A stretch of DNA of 64,000 nt, taken from the NCBI GenBank assembly GCA_964454675.1, contig CAYVUB010000001.1, positions 1 through 64,000 of the forward strand, in the 5' to 3' direction. Source of the DNA: CAYVUB01 sp964454675. Its GTDB lineage: Bacteria; Bacteroidota; Bacteroidia; Flavobacteriales; Flavobacteriaceae. Within the stretch, counting starts at the first letter, position 1. Each line of letters opens with the position of its first letter. The notes below the pieces were generated by a model. That model did not search any database, was not told the DNA's origin, and worked only from the letters and a program-made list of their open reading frames with translations. Both the position numbers and the translations under genes were made by a program. Positions 17,832 through 25,726 of this stretch are shown piece by piece.

Positions 17832-19082
17832 TTAATTGGAAATATTAACAGAAGAACCTTCGCCAAAACCTATCAGCTTATCATAGCGGGCTCCCAAATC
17901 CCGGTAATAAACCAAAACTTTATAATTGTTTTCCGTTTGGTAAAAATTGCCGCTTATGGCACCTTCGTTCAGATTGCCTTTGGCGTCCACCATAACGTAT
18001 TTATAATTGTAAAATCCTTGCTTTAGTTTTATGGCACATTCATATAAGCCGTTTTCAGAATTGAATATCATTTTATTCTCTTTTTCCAAAGCATAATTGT
18101 TGTAATTTCCATATACATAAATACTGCTGCCATCAGTCAGTTTTGGATGTTGAAGCGCAAAATGAATCATCGTGTAATCTGCTTCAATATGAACGTTTTG
18201 ACGGTCTATGGCATGGATAACAAAATTCCCGTTTATATCGGGGTTGTATGTGTACGGCCTGTTAAAACGGGGGGTATTTACAAACAGGTAATTGTGGTAA
18301 ATATCCCGAAGGTCAATAAACTGTACGCCTACATTGGCAGCTCTTACATCTTTGTTTTCAAAAAACAAATATTCGTTGCCTCCCCAAAAACTGGATTCGG
18401 TAGTGTAACGGTAAATAAGCTCATTGCCCAGCATATATTGTGGTTTTAAATTTGAGATTGCCGTGTTGAGGTTATTGTTTTGGATGATAACGGTTTTTAC
18501 ATTATCCATAGCGTTGTTAAAATTGATGCGGTTGGTATTGATAACATAATCAACCGATTGTTTTTCATTCACTACCGAAACATCACGGGAACGTTTTATG
18601 CTTACACCTACATTGACCAGATTTTCATAAATCATAAACTTTCTGGAAAATACCAGCTGGTCATAATCGTCATAAATGGAAATCAGGTAGTTGCCGGTAA
18701 CCAATAAACCTCTGGTTTGCTGGTTGGGAATTTGAAGTTTGTAATGCGAATAAATTTGATAGGTATTGAACGAGTTTTCATAATCCAGAATACGTTGCTG
18801 GTCAAAACCTCTCAGGTATTCGGCTTTTACGAGGTTGCTTGGTGTCCAGTCAAAATTAAAATGTTCAATCACATAGTAAAAATCGGCTTCGTCACCATTA
18901 AGTGCGTCAAATTCTAAAATTAAAGGCTCGCCAAGCCGTAAAACAGGTAGCTGACTTTGAACGGTGCTGCCTTTAAAGGTGATGGTTTTGATATATTCCG
19001 GCGGATTGACCTCTGCAACTTGTGCAAACAGACACGACGATAGTATGACTGTGAATAGGAAACATTTGAACTTTAAAATCAT
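17832..19082 (-). CDS. Secreted DUF5103 protein
   Basis: The 416-residue protein has a signal peptide (FLFTVILSSCLFAQ) and then a beta-rich body typical of DUF5103, a Bacteroidota-specific family of unknown function. Recognisable pieces are YVIEHFNFDWTPSNLVKAEYL, the FSRKFMIYE strand and a C-terminal half with YVYGNYNNY and YECAIKLKQGFYNYKYV. The latter resembles a carbohydrate-binding or E-set fold. No catalytic residues can be proposed. The location is probably periplasm or outer membrane. Confidence 0.8.
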   Translation of the reverse strand: MILKFKCFLFTVILSSCLFAQVAEVNPPEYIKTITFKGSTVQSQLPVLRLGEPLILEFDALNGDEADFYYVIEHFNFDWTPSNLVKAEYLRGFDQQRILDYENSFNTYQIYSHYKLQIPNQQTRGLLVTGNYLISIYDDYDQLVFSRKFMIYENLVNVGVSIKRSRDVSVVNEKQSVDYVINTNRINFNNAMDNVKTVIIQNNNLNTAISNLKPQYMLGNELIYRYTTESSFWGGNEYLFFENKDVRAANVGVQFIDLRDIYHNYLFVNTPRFNRPYTYNPDINGNFVIHAIDRQNVHIEADYTMIHFALQHPKLTDGSSIYVYGNYNNYALEKENKMIFNSENGLYECAIKLKQGFYNYKYVMVDAKGNLNEGAISGNFYQTENNYKVLVYYRDLGARYDKLIGFGEGSSVNISN

Positions 19083-19173
19083 TGAAATTTGTTTAGAATT
19101 GTAAATATAAGCAAATTTTATGCCTTAAATAGTTGAAGGATTTTCTTAATACCATTAATATTATTGGCGCATA

Positions 19174-19205
19174 TTGTCTTTTGAATGGTTGATAATGTAA
19201 ATTTG
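19174..19205 (+). promoter_or_regulatory. apbE promoter (TTG-N21-TAAATTTG)
   Basis: TTG at 19174-19176 and TAAATTTG at 19198-19205 with 21 bases between, 18 bases before the ATG. Confidence 0.6.
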
Positions 19206-19223
19206 CGTACTTAATTCAAAAAA

Positions 19224-20222
19224 ATGCCAATGATTAGATTAAACACGTATAAAACCTTCTCAGGCTTGTTTTTGTTACTACTCATAACGTTTTCCTGTAC
19301 ACAAAAAGAAAATACCGTGCTGTCTGGAAAGGTTTTTGGTACGGCATATTCCATAAAATATCATAGTGAAGTGGGTTATAATTTTCAACCGCAAATAGAC
19401 AGCTTGTTTCAAGTCATCAATCAATCCATGTCAACATACATAAAAGATTCTGATATATCAAAGGTAAACAGAAATGAACCTGTAAAAGTTGATGCTCATT
19501 TTAAAACCGTTTTTGAAGCCTCAAAACAGATTTACCGCTTAACGGAAGGTGCTTTTGACCCAACCATTGGTAGCGTGGTCAACGCCTGGGATTTTGGTCC
19601 GGAAGGAAAAATTGCGGCACTTGATAGTACCAAAATTGATAGTTTGATGCGTTCGGTCGGGTTCAATAAAATGGGACTTGTCAATGATGAGGTCAGGAAA
19701 CTTCCCGGAGCATTTATAGACTTTAATGCCATTGCAAAAGGTTATGGTGTTGATGTGATTGCAGGGTTTTTGGAAAGTAAGCAAATTGAAAATTATATTG
19801 TTGAAATAGGTGGTGAAATACGAGCCAAAGGTTTTAATGTTGAAACACAGCAAGAATGGAAAGTTGGAGTTGAAATGCCACATTTTGATGACACAGAATC
19901 CATATTAAAAGCCGTTTTATTAAAAGATGAAGCCATGGCAACATCGGGTACGTACAGAAAATTTAAAACAGACGAAAACGGCAACCGTTATTCACATATT
20001 ATTGATACAAAAACGGGGTATCCCAGTGCAACCAATATATTGAGCATTTCTGTCATTGCAGAAAATTGTATGATGGCAGATGGTTATGCAACAGCTTTTA
20101 AAGTCATGGGCATTGAAAAAGTGAAAACATTTTTACAGCAACATCCCGAACTTAAAGTGTTTTTAATTTTTGAGAATGATAAAGGTGAAGTAGAAATGTT
20201 GGCTTTAAACGGTTTTCTGTAA
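19224..20222 (+). CDS. apbE: FAD:protein FMN transferase, lipoprotein
   Basis: ApbE attaches FMN from FAD to a threonine of proteins such as NqrB, NqrC or RnfG, outside the cytoplasmic membrane. The 332-residue protein starts with a lipoprotein signal (LLLLITFSC, Cys25). The body has the family motifs: GTAYSIKYH, NQSMSTYIKDSDISKVNR, TEGAFDPTIGSVVNAW, DFNAIAKGYGVDVIAGFL, then MATSGTYRKF and HIIDTKTGYPS around the metal and flavin site. The stop codon is followed with no spacing by a palindromic repeat. Confidence 0.93.
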   Translation: MPMIRLNTYKTFSGLFLLLLITFSCTQKENTVLSGKVFGTAYSIKYHSEVGYNFQPQIDSLFQVINQSMSTYIKDSDISKVNRNEPVKVDAHFKTVFEASKQIYRLTEGAFDPTIGSVVNAWDFGPEGKIAALDSTKIDSLMRSVGFNKMGLVNDEVRKLPGAFIDFNAIAKGYGVDVIAGFLESKQIENYIVEIGGEIRAKGFNVETQQEWKVGVEMPHFDDTESILKAVLLKDEAMATSGTYRKFKTDENGNRYSHIIDTKTGYPSATNILSISVIAENCMMADGYATAFKVMGIEKVKTFLQQHPELKVFLIFENDKGEVEMLALNGFL

Positions 20223-20242
20223 ATTCCTGCGAAAGCAGGAAT
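20223..20242 (+). repeat. REP-like palindrome directly after the apbE stop
   Basis: ATTCCTGCGAAAGCAGGAAT: a 7-bp GC-rich stem (TTCCTGC/GCAGGAA) around a GAAA tetraloop. It begins on the base after the TAA of apbE and is inverted relative to the copy at 20321-20340. Confidence 0.8.
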
Positions 20243-20320
20243 CTTGGAAAAGAATCGTCGTTGTTATAATTATCAAAAAAAAATGACAATATTGGGTAAT
20301 TCTGCTTTTTGTTGGATGAG

Positions 20321-20340
20321 ATTCCTGCTTTCGCAGGAAT
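20321..20340 (-). repeat. REP-like palindrome abutting the methyltransferase stop
   Basis: The same 20-bp palindrome in opposite orientation. Its last base is part of the stop codon of the methyltransferase gene. With the copy at 20223 it forms a facing pair in the convergent gap, where the two hairpins may act as terminators. Confidence 0.8.
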
Positions 20341-21116
20341 TACTTCCTTACCACAGGAATAATCTCACCTTTTGCCAGACAATATTTTGTGATGTTTTCT
20401 TCAGATAATGCAGCCGTATAATCCACTTCTTCAACAGTAAACCCGATGGTGCGAAGTTTGTCAAAATAATCACGCCCGTAAACACGAACGTGGTCATATT
20501 GCCCGAAAATTTTAGCGCGTTCTTTCCTGTCGGTAATGGTATCGTCTTCAAACGTGTGTTTTCTGCTTAAATCCTGCGGAATTTGAAAAATACCCCAGCC
20601 ATTTGGTTTCATAACACGATAGAGTTCCTGCATTGCTTTGGTATCGTCAGGAATATGCTCTAAAACATGGTTGCAGAATATCACGTCATAACTATTATCT
20701 TCAAAGGGTAAATTACAAATATCGGCTTTGACGTCTGCCAGCGGTGAGTTTAAATCTGTAGTGGTGTAATCTATGTTTTTAAGCTGTTTAAACCGTTTGT
20801 AAAATGCTTGTTCGGGAGCAAAATGAAGCACTTTTTTTTCTGCCGAAAAAAAATCGGTTTCATTTTTTAAATACAGCCATAACAACCGGTGGCGTTCCAA
20901 TGAAAGCGTAGAAGGCGATAGCACATTGTTGCGCTGCTTGCCGTAACCGTAAGGCAAAAAACTCCTGAAACCTTTGCCGTCAATCGGGTCGGTATAGGCA
21001 GAACCTTTTAAAAACAATGCCAAAACAGGGCGCACCAGATAACTTAACCTGATAAGTAAAGACCTCGGGATGGTATTGAGAATGAGTTTAAACACAGATT
21101 TCACAGATTTCCACAA
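20340..21116 (-). CDS. Class I SAM-dependent methyltransferase
   Basis: A Methyltransf_11-type enzyme: VLHFAPEQAFYKRF stands in for motif I, DYTTTDLNSPLADVKADICN for motif II and SYDVIFCNHVLEHIPDDTKAMQELYRVMKPNG for motifs III-IV. The N-terminal 60 residues (LPYGYGKQRNNVLSPSTLSLERHR) are typical of a Bacteroidota family of unknown substrate. The start is unclear. The frame can only begin at a TTG (21116), and the first codons (WKSVKSVFK) are encoded by a CACAGATTTCACAGATTT repeat, so the original start may have been replaced. It is the last gene of the gpmI-map run. Confidence 0.8.
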   Translation of the reverse strand: MWKSVKSVFKLILNTIPRSLLIRLSYLVRPVLALFLKGSAYTDPIDGKGFRSFLPYGYGKQRNNVLSPSTLSLERHRLLWLYLKNETDFFSAEKKVLHFAPEQAFYKRFKQLKNIDYTTTDLNSPLADVKADICNLPFEDNSYDVIFCNHVLEHIPDDTKAMQELYRVMKPNGWGIFQIPQDLSRKHTFEDDTITDRKERAKIFGQYDHVRVYGRDYFDKLRTIGFTVEEVDYTAALSEENITKYCLAKGEIIPVVRK

Positions 21117-21119
21117 ATG
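21090..21119 (+). repeat. Right terminal inverted repeat of the GxxExxY cassette
   Basis: AAACACAGATTTCACAG and the next 13 bases match the inverse of 21733-21762 at 25 of 30 positions, the first 16 exactly. It overlaps the first nine codons of the methyltransferase frame. Confidence 0.65.
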
Positions 21120-21147
21120 AATTTGAGTACAGATTCCATAAATTAAA

Positions 21148-21522
21148 TTATAGAATTATCCTTTTATATTTTAGACTGTCTTCTCCAAAATTTATTAATA
21201 GACCAATTTTGTTCTTTGAAGCAGCAAGGTAGTTTAAAGTTTGTTTTATTTCACTGCCGGAAAGATTTTCAATTGCTTTGATTTCTAATATGATTTTTCC
21301 AAATACGGTAAAATCAGAGAAGTAATATTTTGAAAGTATAATTTCTTTGTATTCGATATTGTATTTTTTTTCTCTTTCATAAGGAATATTGTTTATTTTA
21401 AATTCATATTCCAACGCATCGCCATATATTTTTTCATTGTGACCTTTACCCAAAATCTTGTGAACTTCCATGCAAAGTCCAATTATTTTATAGGTCTCTT
21501 CTTTTAGATAAAAGTCTTCCAT
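21148..21522 (-). CDS. GxxExxY protein (PD-(D/E)XK nuclease-like)
   Basis: The 124-residue product from ATG 21522 has the name-giving motif G27-x-x-E30-x-x-Y33 and later YYFSDFTVFGKIILEIKA, where Asp70, Glu80 and Lys82 fit the D...ExK active site of the PD-(D/E)XK nuclease superfamily. The biological role of these proteins is unknown. They are widespread in Bacteroidota and often present in several copies. The gene is AT-rich and lies between inverted repeats. A 100-N gap begins five bases upstream of the ATG. An open frame crosses the gap, but with a gap of zero real length the upstream codons fall out of frame, so this start is preferred. Confidence 0.85.
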   Translation of the reverse strand: MEDFYLKEETYKIIGLCMEVHKILGKGHNEKIYGDALEYEFKINNIPYEREKKYNIEYKEIILSKYYFSDFTVFGKIILEIKAIENLSGSEIKQTLNYLAASKNKIGLLINFGEDSLKYKRIIL

Positions 21523-21527
21523 GAATG

Positions 21528-21627
21528 NNNNNNNNNNNNNNNNNNNNNNNNNNNNNNNNNNNNNNNNNNNNNNNNNNNNNNNNNNNNNNNNNNNNNNNNN
21601 NNNNNNNNNNNNNNNNNNNNNNNNNNN
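21528..21627. other. Assembly gap of exactly 100 N
   Basis: One hundred consecutive N, the usual placeholder for a scaffold gap of unknown size. It lies immediately upstream of the GxxExxY start. Confidence 0.99.
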
Positions 21628-21728
21628 CTTATAATCTGTGAGAATTTGTGAAATCTGTGTTTCGGAATTCATTTTCCTCATCTTATTTTATAGGTCTCTT
21701 CTTTTAGATAAAAGTCTTCCATGAATGC

Positions 21729-22562
21729 TTATAATCTGTGAGAATTTGTGAAATCTGTGTTTCGGAATTCATTTTCCTCATCACTTACAATACCCAAAGC
21801 TTCATAAATATATCCAAACGTAGAAAGCAATTCGGGTTTGCCGTCAACAATAGCTACATCATGCTCAAAATGTGCGCTTGGTTTGTTGTCTTGGGTGGTA
21901 ATGGTCCAGCCGTCTTTATGTTGTTTCACTTTATGGGTTCCCATATTAATCATAGGTTCAATGGCAACCACCATACCTTCAATGAATTTTTTGCCGCGGC
22001 CGCGTTTGCCGTAGTTTGGCATTTCAGGATCCTCATGCATTTTTTTACCCAAACCATGACCAACCAGTTCTCTCACAACACCATATCCGTGTGCTTCGCA
22101 GTAATTTTGAATGGCAAAACCTACATCGCCCACACGATTACCTGCTTTTAATTCTTTAATGCCAATGTATAATGATTCTTTGGTTACTTGAAGTAATTTT
22201 AAGGTTTCGGGCGCTACTTCACCTATAGGGAATGTGTAAGCATGATCGCCATAAAATCCGTTTTTGATAGCACCGCAGTCTATGGATAAAATGTCACCTT
22301 CTTTAATTTCAACTGCTTTTGGAATACCGTGAACCACTTCATGATTCGGACTTATCAACAAGGTTGAAGGGCAGCCGTATAGGCCTAAAAATCCGGGAAT
22401 AGCTTTTTCTTCTTCACGTATGTAAGCCTCGGCAAGTTTGTCTAAATAATCCAGTTTTACGCCCGGTTTTAGTTCTTTGGCAATCATTCCTAAAGTGCGT
22501 GAAACCACCAAAGCACTCTCTCGCATTAATTCAATTTCTTCTCGTGTTTTTGCAATAATCAT
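21729..22562 (-). CDS. map: Type I methionine aminopeptidase
   Basis: It removes the initiator methionine from new proteins. The 277-residue protein has the metal ligands in order: SIDCGAIKNGFYGDHAYTF (two Asp), GHGLGKKMHEDP (His), VAIEPMI (Glu) and the Glu in SAHFEHDVAI. No N-terminal zinc-finger extension is present, as expected for a bacterial enzyme. The last 11 residues (RNTDFTNSHRL) and the stop codon are encoded by the inverted repeat upstream of the GxxExxY gene, so the original C-terminus was probably altered. One base separates it from the preceding phosphatase-like gene. Confidence 0.95.
   Translation of the reverse strand: MIIAKTREEIELMRESALVVSRTLGMIAKELKPGVKLDYLDKLAEAYIREEEKAIPGFLGLYGCPSTLLISPNHEVVHGIPKAVEIKEGDILSIDCGAIKNGFYGDHAYTFPIGEVAPETLKLLQVTKESLYIGIKELKAGNRVGDVGFAIQNYCEAHGYGVVRELVGHGLGKKMHEDPEMPNYGKRGRGKKFIEGMVVAIEPMINMGTHKVKQHKDGWTITTQDNKPSAHFEHDVAIVDGKPELLSTFGYIYEALGIVSDEENEFRNTDFTNSHRL
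21733..21762 (-). repeat. Left terminal inverted repeat of the GxxExxY cassette
   Basis: On the minus strand AAACACAGATTTCACA and the following 14 bases mirror 21090-21119. This copy lies inside the 3' end of map; an identical copy sits at 21633-21662 in the duplicated unit. Confidence 0.65.
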
Positions 22563-22563
22563 C

Positions 22564-22977
22564 TTATCTGTTTAAAAATGAAAAGAAGCCTTTTTTCGTA
22601 GCTTTTTTCTTGATATTTGGTTTTTCGTTGGTTATCATTTGATAGACTTCGCCCCAGCCTAAAACGCCGCCTATGTTTCTGTCGTCTATAAATAAGTCGG
22701 CATAAATTTTTCGGCTTTTACTGTAATCAAACTGTTCTTCGGGAAAACTTTTATTGACGGCATAAAACTGAATGCCGTTGTCTTCACAGAATTTCACGGC
22801 TTCTTCAAGACGTACGCCGCTTCTGTAAGTCCATAAGATTAAACGATGTCCGTCATCTTGAAGACGCTTTAAGGTTTCAAACGCAAAAAGTCTTGGCTTC
22901 CCGATTTTCGGGTAGGTGTCTTCTACAATGGTACCGTCAAAATCTACGGCAATAATTAGTTTATCCTGAAAATTCAT
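22564..22977 (-). CDS. HAD-like hydrolase of the BT0820 type
   Basis: The 137-residue protein begins with a HAD motif I (IAVDFDGTIVED), then a motif II-like Thr/Ser (LILWTYRSGVRLEEAV) and ends its fold with LFIDDRNIGG as motif IV. It lacks a cap domain, like the small Bacteroides BT0820 phosphatase family. The C-terminus is a basic tail (KKKATKKGFF). The substrate is unknown. It lies between gpmI and map in the same direction. Confidence 0.75.
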   Translation of the reverse strand: MNFQDKLIIAVDFDGTIVEDTYPKIGKPRLFAFETLKRLQDDGHRLILWTYRSGVRLEEAVKFCEDNGIQFYAVNKSFPEEQFDYSKSRKIYADLFIDDRNIGGVLGWGEVYQMITNEKPNIKKKATKKGFFSFLNR

Positions 22978-22996
22978 GTGTTGTTCTTTTGCGGTA

Positions 22997-23004
22997 CAAA
23001 AATA
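22997..23004 (-). promoter_or_regulatory. -7 promoter element before the phosphatase-map genes (TATTTTTG)
   Basis: TATTTTTG on the minus strand, 19 bases before the phosphatase-like ATG, suggesting that this pair can be transcribed independently of gpmI. Confidence 0.4.
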
Positions 23005-23020
23005 GAATATTTAATCGTAA

Positions 23021-24541
23021 TTAGTGAATAAGCGATTTTTGTGTCATAACTTCCGGTTGCGGGATGCCCATAAGGTTTAAAATAGTCGGTGCTACATCTG
23101 CCAGAATTCCGCTTTCAATATGTTTTAATTCTTTGTCAATCAAAATAATAGGAACAGGGTTTGTAGTGTGCGCCGTATTTGGCGTGCCATCAGGATTTAT
23201 CATGGTTTCGCAGTTGCCGTGATCGGCAATTAAGATGGTTGTATAGCCGTTTTCGAGAGCTGTTGTCACAACATCTTTTACGCAGTTATCAACAGCTTCA
23301 CAGGCTTTTATGGCGGCTTCCATCACGCCGGTATGCCCAACCATATCGCCATTGGCAAAGTTTAAACATACAAAATCTACTTCGCCTTTTTGTAGTTCGG
23401 GAACTAAAGCATCACGCAGTTCATAAGCGCTCATTTCGGGTTTTAAATCGTAAGTAGCAACTTTAGGCGAATTTCTCAAAATGCGTGTTTCGCCCGTAAA
23501 AGGTAATTCTCTTCCGCCGGAAAAAAAGAAGGTTACATGCGGATATTTTTCCGTTTCAGCAATTCTTATTTGAGTTTTATGATATTTTTCAAGGACTTCG
23601 CCAAGAGTTTCGGTTAAGTTGTCTTTTTCAAAAACAATGTGTATGTTTTTAAACAAATCGTCATAATTGGTCATTGTTACGTAATACAAATTGAGCTTGT
23701 GCATATTTTGCTCGTGAAAATCATTTTGTGATAAGGCTTCGGTCAATTGACGGCCTCTATCAGTCCTGAAATTAAAAAATACCACCACATCGCTGTCTTT
23801 GATGGTTATAATGGGATGCACGTGTTCATCAACCATAATAATAGGTTTGATAAATTCATCGGTTACTTGATGATTGTAACTATTCAATATAGACTGAGCA
23901 ACATTTGTCGAATACTCACCAACACCGTTTACCAAAGCATCATAAGCGAGTTTTACACGTTCCCAGCGTTTATCTCTGTCCATGGCGTAGTAACGTCCGG
24001 TTACAGATGCCAGTTTTGTAGGGGTGTTTTTAAGATATGCATCCAGATTGGTAATAAATTCCAACCCCGATTTTGGATCGACATCCCTGCCGTCGGTAAA
24101 CGCATGAACGTACGATTGCTGTACGCCGTATTTTTGTGCGGCATCAACCAAGCCATACAAATGACTAATGTGTGAGTGAACACCGCCATCGCTTACCAAC
24201 CCTAAAAAGTGAACAGGCTTGTTATGGGTTTTGGCATACTCAAAAGCATCGATAATGGTTTTTTCTTTTGAAAGGGTATTGTTTTTTACTGCCAGATTTA
24301 TTTTTGCCAAATCCTGATACACGATTCTTCCGGCACCAAGATTCATGTGTCCAACCTCGCTGTTGCCCATCTGACCTTCGGGAAGACCAACGTGCAAGCC
24401 ATCGGTTCGTAGCGTGGCATGTGGGTATTTTGTATATAACGAATCAATAAATGGTGTATTTGCGTGGTCGATGGCAGAAACTTTTGGGTCTGGAGATAAG
24501 CCCCAGCCGTCAAGAATCATTAAAATAACTTTTTTGTTCAT
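23021..24541 (-). CDS. gpmI: 2,3-bisphosphoglycerate-independent phosphoglycerate mutase
   Basis: It interconverts 3- and 2-phosphoglycerate with two Mn ions and a phosphoserine. The 506-residue product has the alkaline-phosphatase-type start MNKKVILMILDGWG, the phosphoserine in QMGNSEVGHMNLGAGR, HAFTDGRDVDPKSG, FFNFRTDRGRQLTEAL, and the C-terminal metal ligands in LNFANGDMVGHTG and LIADHGNCE. Its length matches the family. It has its own -7 box and heads the minus-strand run towards map. Confidence 0.97.
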   Translation of the reverse strand: MNKKVILMILDGWGLSPDPKVSAIDHANTPFIDSLYTKYPHATLRTDGLHVGLPEGQMGNSEVGHMNLGAGRIVYQDLAKINLAVKNNTLSKEKTIIDAFEYAKTHNKPVHFLGLVSDGGVHSHISHLYGLVDAAQKYGVQQSYVHAFTDGRDVDPKSGLEFITNLDAYLKNTPTKLASVTGRYYAMDRDKRWERVKLAYDALVNGVGEYSTNVAQSILNSYNHQVTDEFIKPIIMVDEHVHPIITIKDSDVVVFFNFRTDRGRQLTEALSQNDFHEQNMHKLNLYYVTMTNYDDLFKNIHIVFEKDNLTETLGEVLEKYHKTQIRIAETEKYPHVTFFFSGGRELPFTGETRILRNSPKVATYDLKPEMSAYELRDALVPELQKGEVDFVCLNFANGDMVGHTGVMEAAIKACEAVDNCVKDVVTTALENGYTTILIADHGNCETMINPDGTPNTAHTTNPVPIILIDKELKHIESGILADVAPTILNLMGIPQPEVMTQKSLIH

Positions 24542-24559
24542 GATGAGTAATTATGACTT

Positions 24560-24567
24560 CAAAGATA
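24560..24567 (-). promoter_or_regulatory. -7 promoter element of gpmI (TATCTTTG)
   Basis: TATCTTTG on the minus strand, 18 bases before the gpmI ATG; no -33 TTG is seen. Confidence 0.4.
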
Positions 24568-24762
24568 AAACTTTATAAAATCACTTCAGAGTTTGCATTG
24601 TAAAATAGATAAAAAATTGCTTGAGATTTGACAGATTTTAACAGAGTTGTTTACAAATAGTTAAATAAATGTTATAATGAAAAAGCTACTGTAACAGTTG
24701 CCGGTTTTTATCGTCTGTTAATTATAATCAAAAAACAATCAAAAATTTTAAATCATTTCATC

Positions 24763-25149
24763 ATGAAAAAAACAGCAGTAATTATCGCTTTGGCATTAGG
24801 GTTTTCAATCACAACCGTTAATGCTGCAACAACTCCCGCAGAAGTTGTTGAATTAACCGTGTCTAACGTGACAAAATCAAAGGTAAATCCTTTTTGTGTG
24901 TCTATCGCAAAAGGTGATTACGAAACCGTAAAAAAGCTTATCGCAAATGGTGCCGATGTTAACGAAAAATCAAACGGAATGACACCTGCAATGTATGCGG
25001 CAAAATTCAACAGAGTAGATATTTTAAAACTATTGGTTGCTAACGGAGCAAAGCTGGATGCAAAATCTGCAAAAGGACTTACAGCCGAAAAATATGCTCA
25101 GATATCCAACGCATCAGATGTGTTGGTGTATTTAAAAAACCTTTCATAA
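24763..25149 (+). CDS. Small exported ankyrin-repeat protein
   Basis: The 128-residue protein has a clear signal peptide (VIIALALGFSITTVNA, cleavage near residue 22) followed by about three ankyrin repeats: FCVSIAKGDYETVKKLIANGADVNEK, NGMTPAMYAAKFNRVDILKLLVANGAKLD and KGLTAEKYAQISNASDVLVYL. It is probably periplasmic and may bind another protein; no partner can be inferred. Similar small ankyrin proteins are common in flavobacteria. A strong terminator follows. Confidence 0.85.
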   Translation: MKKTAVIIALALGFSITTVNAATTPAEVVELTVSNVTKSKVNPFCVSIAKGDYETVKKLIANGADVNEKSNGMTPAMYAAKFNRVDILKLLVANGAKLDAKSAKGLTAEKYAQISNASDVLVYLKNLS

Positions 25150-25197
25150 ACAAGAGTTATTTGAGTTAGTCGCTTAAAATAATGTTTTGGAAATTTA

Positions 25198-25244
25198 GCC
25201 CTTTCGGCCCCGAGGTTTCGGGATAAGCTCTGAAAGGGTTTTTT
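25198..25244 (+). terminator. Terminator after the ankyrin gene
   Basis: CCCTTTC pairs with GAAAGGG around a nested CCCGAGG/TTTCGGG hairpin, followed by seven T on the plus strand. Confidence 0.75.
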
Positions 25245-25269
25245 ATTGATAATCAGGTGTTTTTTAAAG

Positions 25270-25725
25270 TCAGGCTGTCAATTTTTTAAACATCACATAA
25301 TGCGTTCCTATGCCTTCAATTTCAAACGGCGCACCAATAATTGTACAGCCGTTTTTTTGGTAAAAAGCTACGGCGTTTTCTCTGGCATTAAACCATAATG
25401 TCGTGATGTCTTTTTTTTGCAATAATTCTTCTCCGTATCTAAAAAGTATGTTGCCTAATTTTTTCCCTTGATATGCATCCAGTACCGCCATGCCTCGTAA
25501 TTGGTATTGATATTTGTCGGTCAAAAGGGCATGGTTTTTCTTTATAAAGCTCGCTACTCCTATCAATTCATCATCATAAAATAACCCGAGATGAAAAGTG
25601 TTTTTTAAATTATCACCATCAAACTTACAATCTTCAACAGGCCGGTTTTTACGTAAAACAGGATGTCTTACGGTATAGGTTTCTATTGCCGGAATTTCCC
25701 TGATATGTATTAAGCCGGATGACAT
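25270..25725 (-). CDS. GNAT family N-acetyltransferase
   Basis: The 151-residue protein has the GNAT core: LIGVASFIKKNH strand, QLRGMAVLDAYQGKKLGNIL with the acetyl-CoA-binding Q-x-x-G/A turn, and WFNARENAVAFYQKNGCTIIG near the C-terminus. The substrate is unknown. It starts one base after the pepE stop, so both are probably on one mRNA. Confidence 0.85.
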   Translation of the reverse strand: MSSGLIHIREIPAIETYTVRHPVLRKNRPVEDCKFDGDNLKNTFHLGLFYDDELIGVASFIKKNHALLTDKYQYQLRGMAVLDAYQGKKLGNILFRYGEELLQKKDITTLWFNARENAVAFYQKNGCTIIGAPFEIEGIGTHYVMFKKLTA

Positions 25726-25726
25726 A

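Larger units (their letters stand above)
21483..21782. repeat. Exact 100-bp duplication split by the assembly gap
   Basis: The 45 bases at 21483-21527 recur at 21683-21727, and the 55 bases at 21628-21682 recur at 21728-21782. With the Ns removed this is two tandem 100-bp units covering the 5' end of the GxxExxY gene and its upstream repeat. It is either a real tandem duplication or unresolved contig overlap. Confidence 0.9.

Noticed and set aside
21528..21681. N-terminal extension of the GxxExxY protein across the N gap
   Set aside because: It depends on 100 placeholder N. With no real gap the codons shift out of frame, and the ATG at 21522 fits the family.
21738..22151. A 137-codon plus-strand frame beginning MRICEICVSE, over map
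   Set aside because: It is antisense to Map. The ICEIC pattern comes from translating the CACAGATTTCACA repeat and is not a cysteine motif of a real protein.
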